A stretch of 64,000 nt of DNA from Clostridium grantii DSM 8605 (GTDB taxonomy: Bacteria; Bacillota; Clostridia; Clostridiales; Clostridiaceae), in assembly GCF_900129965.1 (NCBI RefSeq), contig NZ_FQXM01000012.1, forward strand, positions 71,778 to 135,777. Reading direction: 5' to 3'. The position numbers and the translations under genes are program-made. Each line of letters starts with the position of its first letter. Position 1 is the stretch's first letter. The notes beneath the pieces were generated by a model. The model ran no database searches. It was not told the DNA's origin and saw only the letters and a list, made by a program, of their open reading frames with translations. Positions 45,220 through 54,068 of the stretch are shown here, one piece after another.

Positions 45220-45279
45220 GAATATTCATTCATTTATTTACTTGTTCTCATTATAAATGAATGAATATTCACTTGTCAA
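45220..45279 (-). promoter_or_regulatory. lon promoter overlapped by paired TetR-type operators
   Basis: On the minus strand TTGACA (45274-45279) and TATAAT (45250-45255) are 18 bases apart. An 18-bp perfect inverted repeat has GAATATTCATTCATTTAT at 45220-45237 and its complement at 45253-45270, separated by 15 bases. One copy lies in the promoter spacer and the other just downstream of the start. Each arm includes TGAATGAATATTC, close to the half-site of some TetR-family operators. Confidence 0.65.
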
Positions 45280-45382
45280 TACTAAATAATATTTTTTTAA
45301 AATAAAAAATGCTCTTCCTATGTTTCTATGATAAAATTAATTAAAGCTCAAAGCGACTTATTCAAAGGAGATAAATATAATT

Positions 45383-45955
45383 ATGTTATTAACCCCAATT
45401 ACCAAAGAAATATTTGAATCAAACAATAAAATATATTTCGATAGAATAGATAAAGGATTCGATAGATACACTAGTGGAATTTTATCTTTACCCAAAGAAG
45501 ATTTAAGTTCAATGAAAGAAAAAGAAAAACTAGATTTAATTATAAAAAATGAAAACAAATATATAGAGTTTATGCAAAAGGTTTATATTATTAATAAAGA
45601 CAAACCTTTAATGATAGATTTTTATTTAAAAGATATAGATAATAATGGTGTATTGAGAATTTTAGATTCTCTTGATTACGAAGATAAAATAATTTTTATT
45701 AATCATTTAAGATATTTAGATAAAGAAACAGTGTATTTTTCTATAGAAAATAAAAATCTTTTACCTTTTTTAACTAGATTGTCTACAAGAGAATTACATT
45801 TTTGTACTATGTACTTTACAAGTGTACCTATTACAATTTGGGGCAACTATAATTTGAATTTTCCTTTATTCTTTGAAAATGGGGAAAAATTAGATTATTA
45901 TAATGAGATAGCAAAAGATTGTGGTCTTATTATTCGTAATAAGGTTGTAATATAA
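45383..45955 (+). CDS. Unrecognised 190-residue protein
   Basis: A soluble protein rich in Lys, Asp, Ile and Leu, without signal or membrane segment. It has a Tyr/Phe-rich C-terminal third (FCTMYFTSVPITIWGNYNLN). AAAGGAG lies 12 bases before ATG 45383, slightly long; ATA and ATT codons in frame just before the ATG would be closer. It is divergent from lon, sharing the operator region. No family recognised. A strong terminator follows. Confidence 0.6.
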   Translation: MLLTPITKEIFESNNKIYFDRIDKGFDRYTSGILSLPKEDLSSMKEKEKLDLIIKNENKYIEFMQKVYIINKDKPLMIDFYLKDIDNNGVLRILDSLDYEDKIIFINHLRYLDKETVYFSIENKNLLPFLTRLSTRELHFCTMYFTSVPITIWGNYNLNFPLFFENGEKLDYYNEIAKDCGLIIRNKVVI

Positions 45956-45991
45956 TAAATTTACTATTCAAATATTAGAAAACGGTCATAG

Positions 45992-46026
45992 AAAACCACC
46001 CATATATTACATATGGGTGGTTATTA
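45992..46026. terminator. Bidirectional terminator between the unknown gene and the DegV gene
   Basis: AACCACCCATAT pairs with ATATGGGTGGTT around a short loop, with A and T runs on both sides. Confidence 0.8.
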
Positions 46027-46042
46027 AATACTATCCTAAACT

Positions 46043-46906
46043 TTAAGGGCATGGCCACTCGTTTAAAAAATAGATTCCGATAACCCCAGGTCCGGTGTGA
46101 GAACCTACTGCGCTACCAATATCATTTATCAAAAAACTTTCAACGTTATACTTTTCTTTTATTGAATCTCTTATATATTCTGCCGTAGCTAAATCATCGC
46201 CATGATTTATTCCAACGGTCTGATTTTCTAAACGTTTTCCTCTTTTTCCAACTAACTCTATCATTTTATGAATAGTTTTTCTTCTTCCTCTAATCTTATC
46301 AATAGGAATCAACTTTCCATTTTGAACATCTAGGACTGGTTTTATATTAAGAACTGTCCCTATAAAAGCAGCGGTTTTAGTAACTCTACCCCCTCTATAC
46401 AGATATTCAATATCATCTACTGTGAAAATATGCTCAATATGATTAATATAAAAATTAATTGAATTTAATATTTGTTCTTTTGTACATCCCTCTTTAGCCA
46501 TTTGAGCTGCTTTTACAACTACAAATCCGAACCCTAAAGAAGCGCATAGCGTGTCCACTATTTCTAGATCAAAGTCAGGATATTCATCTTTTATATCATT
46601 ATAAGCTAATTTAGAAGTTTGATATGTTCCTGATAGTTGAGATGAAAAAGATAAGTAAATATAACTACCATTATCTTTTGCCAACTTTCTGAATTTATCT
46701 TCAAAAACTGTTAGTGGAACCCCTGACGTTTTTACATTTCTTCCCTGTCTCATATCTTCAAAAAGTTCATTGGCGTGAATATTCACATTATCCTCAAATT
46801 CTTTTCCATTCACATATACATTAAGTGGAAGTACATCAATATTTAATTCAGTACATAAATTTTTTGGAAGGTCTGATGCGCTATCTGTTATAATCTTTAC
46901 AAACAT
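46043..46906 (-). CDS. DegV-family fatty acid-binding protein
   Basis: A 287-residue DegV/FakB-type protein. These bind a fatty acid and present it to FakA for phosphorylation. The N-terminus KIITDSASDLP is the family hallmark. KTSGVPLTVF, YLSFSSQLSGTYQ and the C-terminal GSAVGSHTGPGVIGIYF are present. RGGRVTK near residue 168 is a conserved surface loop. Several paralogs are usual, so the specific role is not assigned. Confidence 0.9.
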   Translation of the reverse strand: MFVKIITDSASDLPKNLCTELNIDVLPLNVYVNGKEFEDNVNIHANELFEDMRQGRNVKTSGVPLTVFEDKFRKLAKDNGSYIYLSFSSQLSGTYQTSKLAYNDIKDEYPDFDLEIVDTLCASLGFGFVVVKAAQMAKEGCTKEQILNSINFYINHIEHIFTVDDIEYLYRGGRVTKTAAFIGTVLNIKPVLDVQNGKLIPIDKIRGRRKTIHKMIELVGKRGKRLENQTVGINHGDDLATAEYIRDSIKEKYNVESFLINDIGSAVGSHTGPGVIGIYFLNEWPCP

Positions 46907-47124
46907 AAAGTCACCTCATTTGAAGTATTTAGATTTTTTTATTTTAGTTTGAAATTTTACATAGAAATATTATAACATATTTAATATAGTCTATGCCAAA
47001 AAAAATCCAATAATTCAAATAAAATAATAATTTTTAAATATTTACTTTCTCATACAATATTAAACCTTCTGTTTTATAATAATAAGCTTACAGTTAAAAT
47101 AAAATATTTTTTATTAAAAAAATA

Positions 47125-47153
47125 TTTACATATGATACAATAACATATATAAT
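47125..47153 (+). promoter_or_regulatory. speD promoter
   Basis: TTTACA at 47125-47130 and TATAAT at 47148-47153 are 17 bases apart. Otherwise the 340-base region upstream of speD is AT-rich without a visible gene. Confidence 0.6.
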
Positions 47154-47245
47154 TTTAATGCAGTAAGTAAAAGATAAAAAAGTTCATTTATGACTTTAAA
47201 TTTCTTCAAAGACTGAAAAAAATAAAGTTTTAGGAGGAGTACAAC

Positions 47246-48055
47246 TTGGATATAAAACCAATAAAAAAATTAAAATTATACGGATTTAACAATTTAACAA
47301 AATCATTGAGCTTTAATATGTATGACATATGCTATGCTAAAACACTAGAGGACAGGCAAAGATATATCGAATATATTGATGAAATGTATAACGCTGAAAG
47401 ATTAACTAAAATTTTAACTGATGTTTCAAATATTATCGGGGCTCATATTTTAAACATTGCAAAGCAAGACTATGACCCTCAAGGTGCAAGTGTTACTATT
47501 CTTATCGCAGAAAATGAAGTGGATAATGCTTCAAATGAGAAATCATATACTGAAGCACCGGGTCCAATCCCTGAAACAATTCTTGCTCATTTAGATAAAA
47601 GTCATATTACAGTGCACACATATCCTGAAGTGCACCCTGATGATGGAATTAGTACTTTTAGAGCAGATATTGATGTATCTACTTGTGGCCAAATATCGCC
47701 TCTAAAAGCTCTTAATTATTTGATTCACTGTTTTAATCCTGACATAGTAACTTTAGATTATAGAGTTAGAGGATTTACTAGAAGTGTAGAAGGTAAAAAA
47801 GTATACAAAGACCATAAAATTAATTCTATTCAAAACTACTTAACTTCTGACACAAAGGATTTATATCAAATGATAGATGTAAATGTATATCAAGAAAATA
47901 TTTTTCATACCAAAATGCTTTTGAAAGACTTTGACCTTGATAACTACCTTTTCGGCATAAATAAAAAAGAATTACAGAAGGCTGAAAAGAAAATTATTAA
48001 ACAAAAATTAAAAAGAGAAATGTTTGAAATTTTCTACGGAAGAAACATGTCTTAA
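47246..48055 (+). CDS. speD: S-adenosylmethionine decarboxylase, E. coli-type proenzyme
   Basis: A 269-residue proenzyme that self-cleaves to form a pyruvoyl cofactor and makes decarboxylated SAM for spermidine synthesis. The cleavage motif HLDKSHITVHTYPE places the pyruvoyl-forming Ser at residue 119. The later RADIDVSTCGQISP holds the proton-donor Cys. Length fits the long E. coli-type class rather than the short archaeal or Bacillus type. The start is TTG behind AGGAGGAG. No speE or other polyamine gene is next to it. Confidence 0.9.
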   Translation: MDIKPIKKLKLYGFNNLTKSLSFNMYDICYAKTLEDRQRYIEYIDEMYNAERLTKILTDVSNIIGAHILNIAKQDYDPQGASVTILIAENEVDNASNEKSYTEAPGPIPETILAHLDKSHITVHTYPEVHPDDGISTFRADIDVSTCGQISPLKALNYLIHCFNPDIVTLDYRVRGFTRSVEGKKVYKDHKINSIQNYLTSDTKDLYQMIDVNVYQENIFHTKMLLKDFDLDNYLFGINKKELQKAEKKIIKQKLKREMFEIFYGRNMS

Positions 48056-48064
48056 GAAATACAA

Positions 48065-48103
48065 AAAATAATGGCTATTCTTAAAGAAGGTCATTATTTT
48101 TTT
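48065..48103 (+). terminator. speD terminator
   Basis: AAAATAATG and CATTATTTT form a stem with a partly paired interior, followed by a T run. Confidence 0.6.
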
Positions 48104-48846
48104 ATAAGCTTTAATTTATTTAAAGGAACGTAGTATTTCATATATTTATTTCCGCTTTTATCCATAAATGACCCCTTTTTATCTTTTACCATAACAATAG
48201 CTTTTTTATTGATCTTATAAAGTATACCTTCTTGAATTTTTTCCCGGTAACTAAATGAAACTATATCTCCAATACTCACCCCTAATTGTTCCATGGCAAT
48301 TTTCTTATGGGTAGGTAGTTGATGATAGGATGATGTATGCTTAAATAAATTATAAGCCATTGATTTAAATCTATCTTTTTTACAGCTTGATTCATAAAAT
48401 AATATAAACTCAATCAAGTGACATATTTCATGTTCAAACACAATTTGAAGAGCATGAAAACTATTTTTAGTTTCAATACCACACACCAATTTTGGTTCAG
48501 TTATCATATTATAGTGGAAAAAAAAGTCTATTCCAATTTTTATTTCTAGCACTAGATTTTTTTCACTTGTAGATGCTATATTTTTAGGGCAAATTGTGAT
48601 TCCAGCACTTTTAGTCATTCTTTTAGACAATGAAAATTTAATTTTACCCTTATAGTTATTCTTAAACCAATTTTTTAAAAATATTTCATCATAAAGGTTA
48701 AATAATATAGTTAACTCTTCACTAGAAATAATCTTTATACTCTTATCTTTAATATTAACAGATTTTTCTTTTATTAATCCACTTATTAAATCCCGCTTAT
48801 CATTAATTTCATTAATGGAATACTTTAATTCAAGTAAATTCAACAT
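48094..48846 (-). CDS. SprT-like zinc metalloprotease-fold protein
   Basis: A 250-residue protein with an HEICHLIE zinc-binding motif near residue 138 (HExxH), preceded by strands KIKFSLSKRMTKSAGIT and VLEIKIGIDFFF typical of SprT-like domains. The C-terminus is a small beta-rich region with GDIVSFSYREKIQEGIL. Related bacterial proteins are linked to DNA-protein crosslink or nucleic-acid maintenance, but function here is unknown. AAAGGAG precedes the ATG. It is 40 bases downstream of the S66 peptidase gene in the same direction. Confidence 0.7.
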   Translation of the reverse strand: MLNLLELKYSINEINDKRDLISGLIKEKSVNIKDKSIKIISSEELTILFNLYDEIFLKNWFKNNYKGKIKFSLSKRMTKSAGITICPKNIASTSEKNLVLEIKIGIDFFFHYNMITEPKLVCGIETKNSFHALQIVFEHEICHLIEFILFYESSCKKDRFKSMAYNLFKHTSSYHQLPTHKKIAMEQLGVSIGDIVSFSYREKIQEGILYKINKKAIVMVKDKKGSFMDKSGNKYMKYYVPLNKLKLIKK

Positions 48847-48886
48847 AGATTATCTCCTTTAAATTTTTACTTTACATACTTTAATA

Positions 48887-49810
48887 TTATTTCTTTTCAA
48901 GAATTAAAGTTTCTCCTATAATAATACAAACAGCATCATCTCCATGGCCTATTCTTTCCGTTTTTATTATTGGTAATTCCTTATCTTTAGTTAAGTCTAA
49001 TATAAAATCACACAATTTTTTCATATCATTATTATTAATTAATTCAGTAAAAGTTCCTAACACAAGACCACTTATTTTATCTAAATAGCCAATTTGATTT
49101 AGCTGACATATCAAAGAAGTTATTCTACTAAAATCGCCTCCTAATCCTTCTAGTAAAAGCACTTTATCCACTGGATCTGGTAAATATTCTGTTCCTGATA
49201 ACTTAAGAAAACATCTTAAATTGCCTCCAATTACTTCTCCTTCAATTCTATTTCCTCTGAGCCATGTATAAGGAAAATCAAAAATATCTACTTTTCCTTT
49301 AAAAAAGCTATTTATAAATTTATTTTGTTGGCTTTCTTTGTCATTTCCTATTAAGTTTCTTATCTTATAATGAAAAGTTTTAATTTCAGATTTATGATAT
49401 AAGGCATTCAAAATTGTAGTTAAATCACTTAACCCCAAAAAAGGCTTTGGATTTTTTCTTATACTTTCATAATCTATTAAACTCAATATTTGATTTGCAG
49501 AATCTCCCCCTGAAATATCAAATATTGCTTTTATTTCTTTATCTTTAAAAAGCTTATTTAATTCAGATGCTCTTTCCAAAGGTGTACCACTAAAAAACCC
49601 ATCTCTTCTATATAAAGTTTTGCTTAACTCAACATAAAATCCCATATTATTCAAAGTTGAAATTAGTTCAATTATTTGGCTTTCTTTATCTTTACTCCAT
49701 CCATCTGATAAAGAAATCAAAGCCACCTTATCTTTTTCAGTAAATAAAACACTGAATTCAATTGTTATTTTTTTTCTTATTCTTTGAAAGTGTTCATTAT
49801 AAAATATGAT
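48887..49810 (-). CDS. S66 peptidase (LD-carboxypeptidase/MccF-like), likely ATC start
   Basis: A serine peptidase of family S66, cutting L,D bonds of murein tetrapeptides or related amides. The nucleophile lies in FLGLSDLTTILNA, and ERIGHGDDA carries the catalytic His. The canonical start GTG 49726 has no ribosome site and gives a shortened protein of 279 residues. In frame upstream an open 28 codons reach ATC at 49808-49810, five bases after AGGAGG, with ATA next. Starting there gives about 307 residues, near family length, and restores N-terminal strand residues VLFTEKDKVALISLSDGW. No ATG, GTG or TTG occurs in those codons. Confidence 0.82.
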   Translation of the reverse strand: MIFYNEHFQRIRKKITIEFSVLFTEKDKVALISLSDGWSKDKESQIIELISTLNNMGFYVELSKTLYRRDGFFSGTPLERASELNKLFKDKEIKAIFDISGGDSANQILSLIDYESIRKNPKPFLGLSDLTTILNALYHKSEIKTFHYKIRNLIGNDKESQQNKFINSFFKGKVDIFDFPYTWLRGNRIEGEVIGGNLRCFLKLSGTEYLPDPVDKVLLLEGLGGDFSRITSLICQLNQIGYLDKISGLVLGTFTELINNNDMKKLCDFILDLTKDKELPIIKTERIGHGDDAVCIIIGETLILEKK

Positions 49811-49917
49811 TTTTTCCTCCTAAATTTTTCGGATTATAATATAAACATATTATAATAAACTTCAAAGAAAATGTCTATTCTATATAAGTAATAATAATTA
49901 ATTAACATTGATTATTA

Positions 49918-49946
49918 TTTACACTTTGTAGATTATATGCTATGAT
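49918..49946 (+). promoter_or_regulatory. Promoter of the BFD-like ferredoxin gene
   Basis: TTTACA at 49918-49923 and TATGAT at 49941-49946 are 17 bases apart, with an AAGGAG ribosome site before ATG 49991. Confidence 0.55.
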
Positions 49947-49990
49947 TATATAAAATCAATTTAATAAATTTTTTATAAAAGGAGATTATT

Positions 49991-50203
49991 ATGAAACAAT
50001 TTGAAATAGATATAATGGATAAATTAACAAAGGTATGTATTTGCAAAGCTATTCCAAAGTCAGTAATAAAAAAAGCTATAAATGATGGTGCATCTACTGT
50101 AGAAGAAGTGAACAAAATTACTGGTTCCGGATCTGGTGGTTGCAGCGGTAGACGATGTAGTATAAAAATCACTGAACTCTTAGAAGAATATAATAACTTA
50201 TAA
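49991..50203 (+). CDS. BFD-like [2Fe-2S]-binding protein
   Basis: A 70-residue protein with Cys16 and Cys18 in VCICKA and Cys51 and Cys56 in GGCSGRRCS. The CxC...CxxxxC spacing and helical pattern match bacterioferritin-associated ferredoxin-type domains. These reduce ferritin iron or act as small electron donors. No ferritin gene is adjacent. AAGGAG precedes the ATG. Confidence 0.82.
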   Translation: MKQFEIDIMDKLTKVCICKAIPKSVIKKAINDGASTVEEVNKITGSGSGGCSGRRCSIKITELLEEYNNL

Positions 50204-50210
50204 AATTAAA

Positions 50211-50243
50211 GGATATCTACTCTTAAATTAAGAGTAGATATCC
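50211..50243 (-). terminator. Terminator after the histidine kinase gene
   Basis: GGATATCTACTCTTAA and TTAAGAGTAGATATCC are perfect 16-bp arms. The minus-strand transcript runs into T-rich sequence, so it mainly serves the kinase; its stop codon lies inside the stem. Confidence 0.75.
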
Positions 50244-52453
50244 GAAAACTCTACATGAATTTTCTCCACATTAATATCGTATTGAGAATCTTCAACTAAA
50301 TAAGTATCAACCATTCTCACAGGTAATTTAATAACAAATTCACTTCCCTTACCCAGTTCACTTGAAACGGTTATTTTACCATTATGCATTTCCACAAAAC
50401 TTTTTACAAGATATAAACCAATTCCACTTCCTTCTCTATTTCTTGTTAATGTTTTATCTACTTGACTAAATCTATCGAATATACTTGCCAAGCTCTCCTT
50501 AGACATTCCTAACCCTGTATCCTTTACTAAAATAGTAATAAAATCTGTACCATCCATTATGCTGACAAAAATTTCTCCCTGGGCATTTGTAAACTTCAAT
50601 GAGTTAGAAATAAGATTTAGCATTATAAGCTCGATTCTATCAGGATCGCAAGCGATTATTTTTTCCTCAATATCTGTATCGAAAATTAAGTTTATCTCAT
50701 GATTTTCAACATATGGGACAACTGAAAGAGTTATATCCTCAATTATGCTTACAATATTATAATTCTTAAAATTCAAACTCAAAAATCCTGAATCTATTTT
50801 TGTAATATCTAGTAAATTATTTATCAATCTTGTTAACCTATAACAGTTCTGTTTCATTATATTATGATATCTTTGTCTTTTAATAATACTTTCATAACTA
50901 TTATCATTATATATACCTAAAGTTTGAATAGCTGAAAATATAACATTTAAAGGAGTTTTCAATTCATGAGAAACATTGGAAAAAAATTCTGTGATTATTT
51001 TGTTCATTTCTAAAGATTCATCCAATAATTTAGTTTTTTCAAGAACATCTATTTCTAACATCTTTACTTTTTTTTCTGGGGAAACATCTCTCATAATACT
51101 AAGAATTGTAGGCTGCCCTCCATATTCAAAGTATGAGGATGTATTTTCAACTTCTATCATATCTCCATTGCTTTTTAATATTCTTCCATTAAATGTTGTC
51201 AAACTACACTTATCATTGATTATATTAAAATATTTAAGCTTTAAATCTTTCATATCAACATCCGGAATAAAATTCCAAATATTTGTTCCAATAAAATTAT
51301 TTGCTGATATGTAACCACATAGTTTAGTAGCACTTTCATTTCCGAATAAAATTTCACCATCTCTATGTACTAAAATAGCATTATGTGATTGATTAATTAA
51401 CAAATTGTAACTAATATCATTTTTCAAAAGTATATCTCTAAGCTTATTTTTTTCTTTTTCTATTTGAATATATTGAGAATTATCCTTAATAACAAACAAT
51501 CTACCTATCCTATCTCCATAATTATCAAAGATTTCTTCCGTACTCACAGACACAGAAATTTCCTCACCATTTTTCTCAATAGTACAATTTGTAAAGTCAT
51601 TTTTTTTAGATTTAAATCTAAATTTGATAATATCGTATATTTCACTACCTAGGATTTCATTAGAACTTTTTTTGTAAAACTTCTGTAAGTTTTCGTTAAA
51701 GTAAGTTATTTTATTTTTATTATCTACTATAATTACTGTATCATTAACATTTTTCATTATTTTATCAATATTATAAACAGATTTAATATCTAAAAAATCA
51801 TATTTAGAAATTGCAAAAAATATACCAAAAACCCAAAATACAGAAACTATTTGTGCAATATACAAAGTAGGTAATTTCAATAGCGGCAATATGTTTTGAC
51901 AAAAAATACCCAAAATAAAAGCTATTGCACCAAAAAATACCACCAAAAATGCTTGCTTCTTTTCTCTATATATTTTAGATGCTAGTCCCCATCTTAATAT
52001 CAATACTAGTCCTATTGATATATAGGTAGCAGTTATCAAAAAATTTGTAACGTTAAAAATGGAAAAACCTAAAGAATAATAATCAATTTTTAAAATCCTT
52101 AGCATGCTATAAATTATAAACATAATAGTACAAGGTACATAAATTAATGTTTTTCTATAAAAACTTTTTATTTTACTAGATAATCCTACAATTTCAAAAG
52201 AAACATGAAATATCACTCCGTAATAAAAGCTCCACCCTGTTGCCCCTAGAATGTTAATAAAGGGATAATATTGAGTTTGAATCATTTCTTTAGAATACCA
52301 GAATATATAAGCAAATGACCAATCAAAAAAACAGATACATAAAATTAATAAAAGCTTATTAACACTCTCCCCTTTATTTAAATTATAAAAATATATCCCC
52401 AATGAAATATATATAATTGCTACTAAAGCTGATAAAAAAGATAACCCATTCAT
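50228..52453 (-). CDS. Orphan sensor histidine kinase with 7TM and two PAS domains
   Basis: A 741-residue membrane kinase. About seven hydrophobic segments fill residues 1-225, of the His-kinase 7TM-N type. Two PAS domains follow (about 235-345 and 350-465, with NESATKLCGY and FNENLQKFYKKS). The HisKA phosphoacceptor is FFSNVSHELKTPLNV near residue 505, and the ATPase has NLISNSLKFTN, DTGLGMS and GSGIGLYLVKSF. No response regulator is adjacent. GAGGT precedes the ATG. The signal is unknown. Confidence 0.88.
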   Translation of the reverse strand: MNGLSFLSALVAIIYISLGIYFYNLNKGESVNKLLLILCICFFDWSFAYIFWYSKEMIQTQYYPFINILGATGWSFYYGVIFHVSFEIVGLSSKIKSFYRKTLIYVPCTIMFIIYSMLRILKIDYYSLGFSIFNVTNFLITATYISIGLVLILRWGLASKIYREKKQAFLVVFFGAIAFILGIFCQNILPLLKLPTLYIAQIVSVFWVFGIFFAISKYDFLDIKSVYNIDKIMKNVNDTVIIVDNKNKITYFNENLQKFYKKSSNEILGSEIYDIIKFRFKSKKNDFTNCTIEKNGEEISVSVSTEEIFDNYGDRIGRLFVIKDNSQYIQIEKEKNKLRDILLKNDISYNLLINQSHNAILVHRDGEILFGNESATKLCGYISANNFIGTNIWNFIPDVDMKDLKLKYFNIINDKCSLTTFNGRILKSNGDMIEVENTSSYFEYGGQPTILSIMRDVSPEKKVKMLEIDVLEKTKLLDESLEMNKIITEFFSNVSHELKTPLNVIFSAIQTLGIYNDNSYESIIKRQRYHNIMKQNCYRLTRLINNLLDITKIDSGFLSLNFKNYNIVSIIEDITLSVVPYVENHEINLIFDTDIEEKIIACDPDRIELIMLNLISNSLKFTNAQGEIFVSIMDGTDFITILVKDTGLGMSKESLASIFDRFSQVDKTLTRNREGSGIGLYLVKSFVEMHNGKITVSSELGKGSEFVIKLPVRMVDTYLVEDSQYDINVEKIHVEFSDIYS

Positions 52454-52539
52454 AAAACTACCTCTTTCGACTAAAAAAGTATTTGTTTCTATTATAAAGT
52501 TTATTATACCAAATTTATCTATATAATTCCAACGAAATA

Positions 52540-52571
52540 AAAATAACCACCAAAAATTGGTGGTTATTTTT
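52540..52571. terminator. Terminator after glutamate dehydrogenase gene
   Basis: AAAATAACCACC and GGTGGTTATTTT form a strong stem around AAAAATT. It lies just downstream of the gdh stop on the minus strand. Confidence 0.8.
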
Positions 52572-52572
52572 A

Positions 52573-53838
52573 TTATGGAAAGATACTCCTCATTTTATGT
52601 GCTTTAACAATTCTATCAATGGCAACCATATAAGCTCCCATCCTTAATGTAGCATTCTTTTCTTTGGTTTTATCCCAAACTTCATTAAACGCTTTAATCA
52701 TATTCATTTCCAAGGTACGATTGATTTTAACTTCATCCCAAGTATATGATTGAATATTTTGAACCCATTCAAAATATGAAACAATTACACCTCCAGCATT
52801 AGCTAAAATATCTGGAACAATTTGAATTCCTTTTCTATTTAATATTTCATCAGCTTCTGTAGTTGTTGGCCCATTTGCTCCTTCAATTATTATTTTCGCT
52901 TTAATATCAGCTGCATTTTTAATATTTATTTGATTTTCAAGTGCTGCAGGTATTAACACATCTGTATCAACAGTTAAAAGTTCTTCGTTGGTTATTCTTG
53001 TTACTCCTTCTGATAAAGGATAATCTTTTAGTAAAAATCTTTCCCCATTATTTAAAAATTCATATATTGCTTCTATATTCAAACCTTCTTCACAATGAAG
53101 TCCACCTGACATATCGCTAATTGCTATTATTCTGCATCCTTCTTTATATAATAATTTAGCAGCTGTTCCACCTACATTCCCCATACCTTGGATTGATATT
53201 CTTGTATTAAGTACAGGAATTCCAAGTCTATGAAGGATTTCTTTTGTCATAAACATTACGCCTCTTCCAGTAGCTTCACTTCTCCCTAATGATCCTCCCA
53301 ATTCGATTGGTTTCCCAGTAACAACCCCAGGCACAGTATACCCTTTAAACATACTATACGTATCCATAATCCATCCCATTACTTCTGCATTAGTATTTAC
53401 GTCTGGAGCAGGAATATCTCTCTCAGGACCTATAATAGGCAATATCATAGCAGTGTATCTTCTAGTTAATCTTTTTAATTCATCTTTAGACAAATTAGAT
53501 GGATCTACTTTAACTCCACCTTTACCTCCACCATAAGGAATATTAACAACAGCACACTTTAAACTCATCCAAGCGGCTAAAGCTTTCACTTCATCAATAT
53601 TTACATCTTGATGATATCTTATACCACCTTTACAAGGACCTCTTGAGCTAGAATGCTGCACCCTATATCCTTCAAAAACTTTTGTTTTCCCATCGTCCAT
53701 AACCACTGGTACTTGAACTTTCAATTCTCTTTCTGGTGATTTAAGAGTAATATAATCTTGCTCATCTAAACCTAACATAGCTGCTGCTTTGTCTAAAACT
53801 TCCAACATATTATCAAAAGGATTGTACTGCATTGTCAT
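52573..53838 (-). CDS. Glu/Leu/Phe/Val-family dehydrogenase, probably glutamate dehydrogenase
   Basis: A 421-residue amino acid dehydrogenase. The substrate Lys region is PYGGGKGGVKVDPS near residue 105, and the glutamate-contacting Lys/Asp context is KGGIRYHQDV. GMGNVGGTAAKLL near 220 is the dinucleotide-binding loop. Length and motifs fit catabolic NAD-type glutamate dehydrogenase. ATG 53838 is nine bases after GGGGAGG. A sigma-54-type promoter lies upstream and a sigma-54 activator gene lies just beyond it, like the rocG/RocR arrangement of Bacillus. Confidence 0.93.
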   Translation of the reverse strand: MTMQYNPFDNMLEVLDKAAAMLGLDEQDYITLKSPERELKVQVPVVMDDGKTKVFEGYRVQHSSSRGPCKGGIRYHQDVNIDEVKALAAWMSLKCAVVNIPYGGGKGGVKVDPSNLSKDELKRLTRRYTAMILPIIGPERDIPAPDVNTNAEVMGWIMDTYSMFKGYTVPGVVTGKPIELGGSLGRSEATGRGVMFMTKEILHRLGIPVLNTRISIQGMGNVGGTAAKLLYKEGCRIIAISDMSGGLHCEEGLNIEAIYEFLNNGERFLLKDYPLSEGVTRITNEELLTVDTDVLIPAALENQINIKNAADIKAKIIIEGANGPTTTEADEILNRKGIQIVPDILANAGGVIVSYFEWVQNIQSYTWDEVKINRTLEMNMIKAFNEVWDKTKEKNATLRMGAYMVAIDRIVKAHKMRSIFP

Positions 53839-53904
53839 AACTTTCATCCTCCCCAAATTTAGTTTGATTTAATATTATAAAATTATTATCACAAAAATTA
53901 ATAT

Positions 53905-53922
53905 AGCAATTTTGATGCCAAT
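53905..53922 (-). promoter_or_regulatory. Sigma-54-type promoter of the gdh gene
   Basis: On the minus strand TTGGCATCAAAATTGCT keeps GG at -24 and GC at -12 with ten bases between, matching TGGCAC-N5-TTGCW in all but one position. It is 66 bases upstream of the gdh ATG. Confidence 0.75.
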
Positions 53923-53967
53923 TTTTATAAGCTTAAAAATGACATTTATAAACACATTTAATGTAAA

Positions 53968-54025
53968 TGTTTACTTAGTAAACAAGTGAATAGGTTGTAA
54001 CAATCATCCTAATTCAACCTATTCA
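53968..54025. promoter_or_regulatory. Candidate activator-binding sites upstream of the sigma-54 promoter
   Basis: TGTTTACT-T-AGTAAACA at 53968-53984 is a perfect 17-bp palindrome about 50 bases upstream of the -24 element. A second inverted repeat, TGAATAGGTTG/CAACCTATTCA, spans 53987-54025. Both lie between the activator gene and gdh, where enhancer sites are expected. Confidence 0.5.
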
Positions 54026-54068
54026 GCCCTATACTTCCCTATTTAATTTCTTCCAACTATCCCTTTAA

